From JANRKT01 sp033763355 (lineage in GTDB: Bacteria > Bacteroidota > Bacteroidia > Chitinophagales > Chitinophagaceae): a DNA stretch of 7,145 bases. The position numbers and the translations under genes are program-made. The notes under the pieces were generated by a model, which was not told where the DNA came from, did not search any database, and was given only the letters and a program-made list of their open reading frames with translations. Location of the stretch: the NCBI GenBank assembly GCA_033763355.1, contig JANRKT010000401.1, forward strand, positions 1-7,145, read 5' to 3'. Shown here one piece after another: positions 5,733 to 7,145 of the stretch (position 1 is its first letter; the number at the start of each line of letters is the position of its first letter).

Positions 5733-6551
5733 TTAAAGAAACAAATCAGTGTATAACTGCGCCCCGGGAACAACCGAATATTTGCTCAAATCAGTTATCC
5801 CTTCTTTGGCCAGCACATCTTCATCAATAAAAAAATTGCCTGTGCATACAGATGAAGATTTGGAAAGAATATAATACGCCGCATCAGCAAGTATGTCCGG
5901 TGTGCGGCTCATCTTTATCAGCATTTCTCCGCCCAGTAAATTTTGCACTGCTGCGGTGGCAATAGTAGTCCGCGGCCAGAGGGTATTGGCGGCCACCCTG
6001 TCTTTCTTTAACTCGGCAGACAGCCCGTAAGCTATCATGCTCATGTTGTATTTGCTCATGGTATAGGCCAGGTGACCCGCAAACCATTTTACATCCATAT
6101 TAATGGGTGGCGACAGGTTTAATATATGCGGGTTTTTGCCTTTGCGCAAATGGGGAATGCAGGCTTTGCAAACAAAGAATGTGCCCCTTACATTAATGCC
6201 ATGCATCAGGTCGTAACGTTTGGGTTCCGTTTGTTCTGTTGGTGTAAGTGAAATGGCTGATGCGTTGTTGATTAAAATATCAATACCGCCAAATGTTTCA
6301 ATCGTTTTATCAACTGCTGCCTGCACCTGGTCTTCAAAACGGATATCACATTGCACTGCCAATGCCTTACCACCTGCCTGCTCAATTTCGTTTGCGGCAG
6401 AAAAGATCGTTCCGCCCAGTTTAGGGTTCTCCTCAACTGATTTTGCCACTACTACAATGTTTGCGCCTTCTTTGGCCAGTCTCAGTGCAATAGCTTTGCC
6501 AATGCCCCTGCTGGCCCCGGTAATAAAAACAGTTCGACCTTTAAACGACAT
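5733..6551 (-). CDS. Short-chain dehydrogenase/reductase, HSDL2-like
   Basis: A 272-aa NAD(P)-dependent oxidoreductase with a classical SDR fold. The nucleotide-binding motif is TGASRGIG (11-18), followed by D69 in QCDI and NNAS (95-98). The catalytic tetrad is N120 (GINVRGTF), S147 (LNLSPPINM), Y163 and K167 (AYTMSKYNMSM). SPPINM and the later NTLWPRTTIATAAVQNLLGG are characteristic of the HSDL2 subfamily, whose vertebrate members are peroxisomal proteins tied to fatty-acid metabolism. It lacks the C-terminal SCP2 domain of animal HSDL2, as expected for a bacterial form. The substrate is unknown; an acyl-CoA or other lipid-derived alcohol/ketone is a guess from the subfamily. The start at 6551 leads directly into the first strand (GRTVFITGAS). 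It is convergent with asd and divergent from the membrane protein gene. Confidence 0.9.
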   Translation of the reverse strand: MSFKGRTVFITGASRGIGKAIALRLAKEGANIVVVAKSVEENPKLGGTIFSAANEIEQAGGKALAVQCDIRFEDQVQAAVDKTIETFGGIDILINNASAISLTPTEQTEPKRYDLMHGINVRGTFFVCKACIPHLRKGKNPHILNLSPPINMDVKWFAGHLAYTMSKYNMSMIAYGLSAELKKDRVAANTLWPRTTIATAAVQNLLGGEMLIKMSRTPDILADAAYYILSKSSSVCTGNFFIDEDVLAKEGITDLSKYSVVPGAQLYTDLFL

Positions 6552-6569
6552 AATGAACTTTTAAGTAAA

Positions 6570-6577
6570 CAAATATA
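6570..6577 (-). promoter_or_regulatory. -7 promoter element of the SDR gene
   Basis: The minus strand reads TATATTTG, an exact match to TAnnTTTG, 18 bp before the SDR start codon. That implies a leader of roughly 12-15 nt. No TTTG -33 box is seen at the usual distance; that region instead enters the inverted repeat at 6593-6625. Confidence 0.5.
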
Positions 6578-6592
6578 AGTTAGTCTGGTATT

Positions 6593-6625
6593 GCCAGGTT
6601 ATTTTATTGTATCTGCATAACCGGC
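6593..6625. promoter_or_regulatory. Interrupted inverted repeat in the divergent promoter region
   Basis: GGTTAT (6597-6602) and ATAACC (6617-6622) are perfect inverted arms 14 bp apart. They extend outward to GCC (6593-6595) and GGC (6623-6625) with a single unpaired A at 6596. The repeat overlaps the expected -33 region of the SDR promoter and lies upstream of the membrane protein gene, so it could be an operator shared by both. Function is unproven. Confidence 0.35.
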
Positions 6626-6696
6626 AAAAGTGAAAAAATGTAAAGACAAATGCAGAAAATTATTTATACTATTGCCTCCGGTAACCCAACTGCTCA

Positions 6697-7145
6697 ATGT
6701 CTGCTTTGTCATTTGAAGAAAAACTTTCACTGGAAAAACTCAGGCTTGAAAAGCTGAGGGCAAGGATCCTGATAGGGATATTTCTTCTTGGCACAATTGT
6801 TCAACTGGCTTTCTTCCTTTTTAACATAAAAGGGATTTTAAACAACCCCGGTGTACGCAACAGTTTCCTGTTCACATTTGGTTTCAACCTGTTTGCTGTC
6901 ATTTTTGGCATATCACATCTCACGTTCCTCAACAGCATCAGCAAAAAAAGAAAATTCAGCCTTACCATTTACGGAAGAATTGCACACACCACACTTGAAG
7001 CATTGTTCCCGGCTTTCCTGCTTTATTTTATTTCTGCTTCCTTTACTTATAACATCAATGAACTGGATACACTGACTTTTTACCTGTATTTTATCCTCAT
7101 CATTCTTTCTACGCTGCGCCTTAATTTTTTCCTTTCGGTATGGGC
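6697..7145 (+). CDS. Multi-pass membrane protein of unknown function, partial, C-terminus beyond right edge
   Basis: The ATG at 6697 opens a frame that runs 149 codons to the window edge without a stop. The first 22 residues are charged and helical, with a short heptad-like repeat (LSLEKLRLEKLRAR). Four hydrophobic segments follow at about 24-42, 56-75, 100-117 and 126-147, separated by short polar stretches such as SISKKRKFS (80-88). This looks like the membrane-embedded N-terminus of a larger protein, for instance a sensor histidine kinase or a membrane-anchored nucleotide cyclase, but no catalytic domain is in view and I do not recognise the family. A near-consensus -7 element, TACTATTG (6667-6674, one mismatch), lies 22 bp upstream. 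It is transcribed divergently from the SDR gene. Confidence 0.7.
   Translation, partial: MSALSFEEKLSLEKLRLEKLRARILIGIFLLGTIVQLAFFLFNIKGILNNPGVRNSFLFTFGFNLFAVIFGISHLTFLNSISKKRKFSLTIYGRIAHTTLEALFPAFLLYFISASFTYNINELDTLTFYLYFILIILSTLRLNFFLSVW

Overview
The window reads as ordinary chromosomal sequence from a Bacteroidota bacterium, most likely a relative of the Chitinophagaceae. The case rests on -7 promoter elements of the Bacteroidetes form TAnnTTTG, A-rich rather than Shine-Dalgarno-type leaders, a secreted lamin-tail-domain protein with a FlgD/gliding-type C-terminal domain, and moderate GC. The taxonomic call is inference from gene content; no marker gene is present.

Layout, left to right. 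(1) 1-1433, minus strand: a TetR-family regulator followed 24 bp later by the 5' part of a PaaE/PaaK-type reductase of the phenylacetyl-CoA epoxidase system, cut by the left edge. A perfect GCTAAC-N4-GTTAGC palindrome lies just upstream of the likely regulator promoter and is a good autoregulatory operator candidate. The remaining paa genes are expected beyond the left edge. (2) 1628-2551, plus strand: a PfkB/ribokinase-family kinase. (3) 2560-4278, minus strand: a 572-aa secreted protein with two lamin-tail domains, convergent with the kinase and only 8 bp from it. (4) 4279-4539: a compact leader. (5) 4540-5547, plus strand: aspartate-semialdehyde dehydrogenase (asd). (6) 5733-6551, minus strand: an HSDL2-like short-chain dehydrogenase. 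(7) 6697 to the right edge, plus strand: the N-terminal part of a multi-pass membrane protein of unknown function.

The most interesting element is the asd leader. A well-formed Bacteroidetes promoter is followed by a 20-codon ORF dense in Lys and Thr codons, then a strong plus-strand intrinsic terminator, then asd. The 3' end of the small ORF can pair over 10 bp with the 5' arm of the terminator, so terminator and antiterminator exclude each other. Asd makes the common precursor of Lys, Thr, Met and Ile, so this looks like classical leader-peptide transcription attenuation. The terminator has no other plus-strand gene nearby to serve. The mechanism is inferred, but the pairing and ORF geometry are directly visible.

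The other genes look like unrelated single transcription units. No RNA genes, mobile elements or CRISPR arrays were seen, and no gap between genes exceeds about 260 bases.
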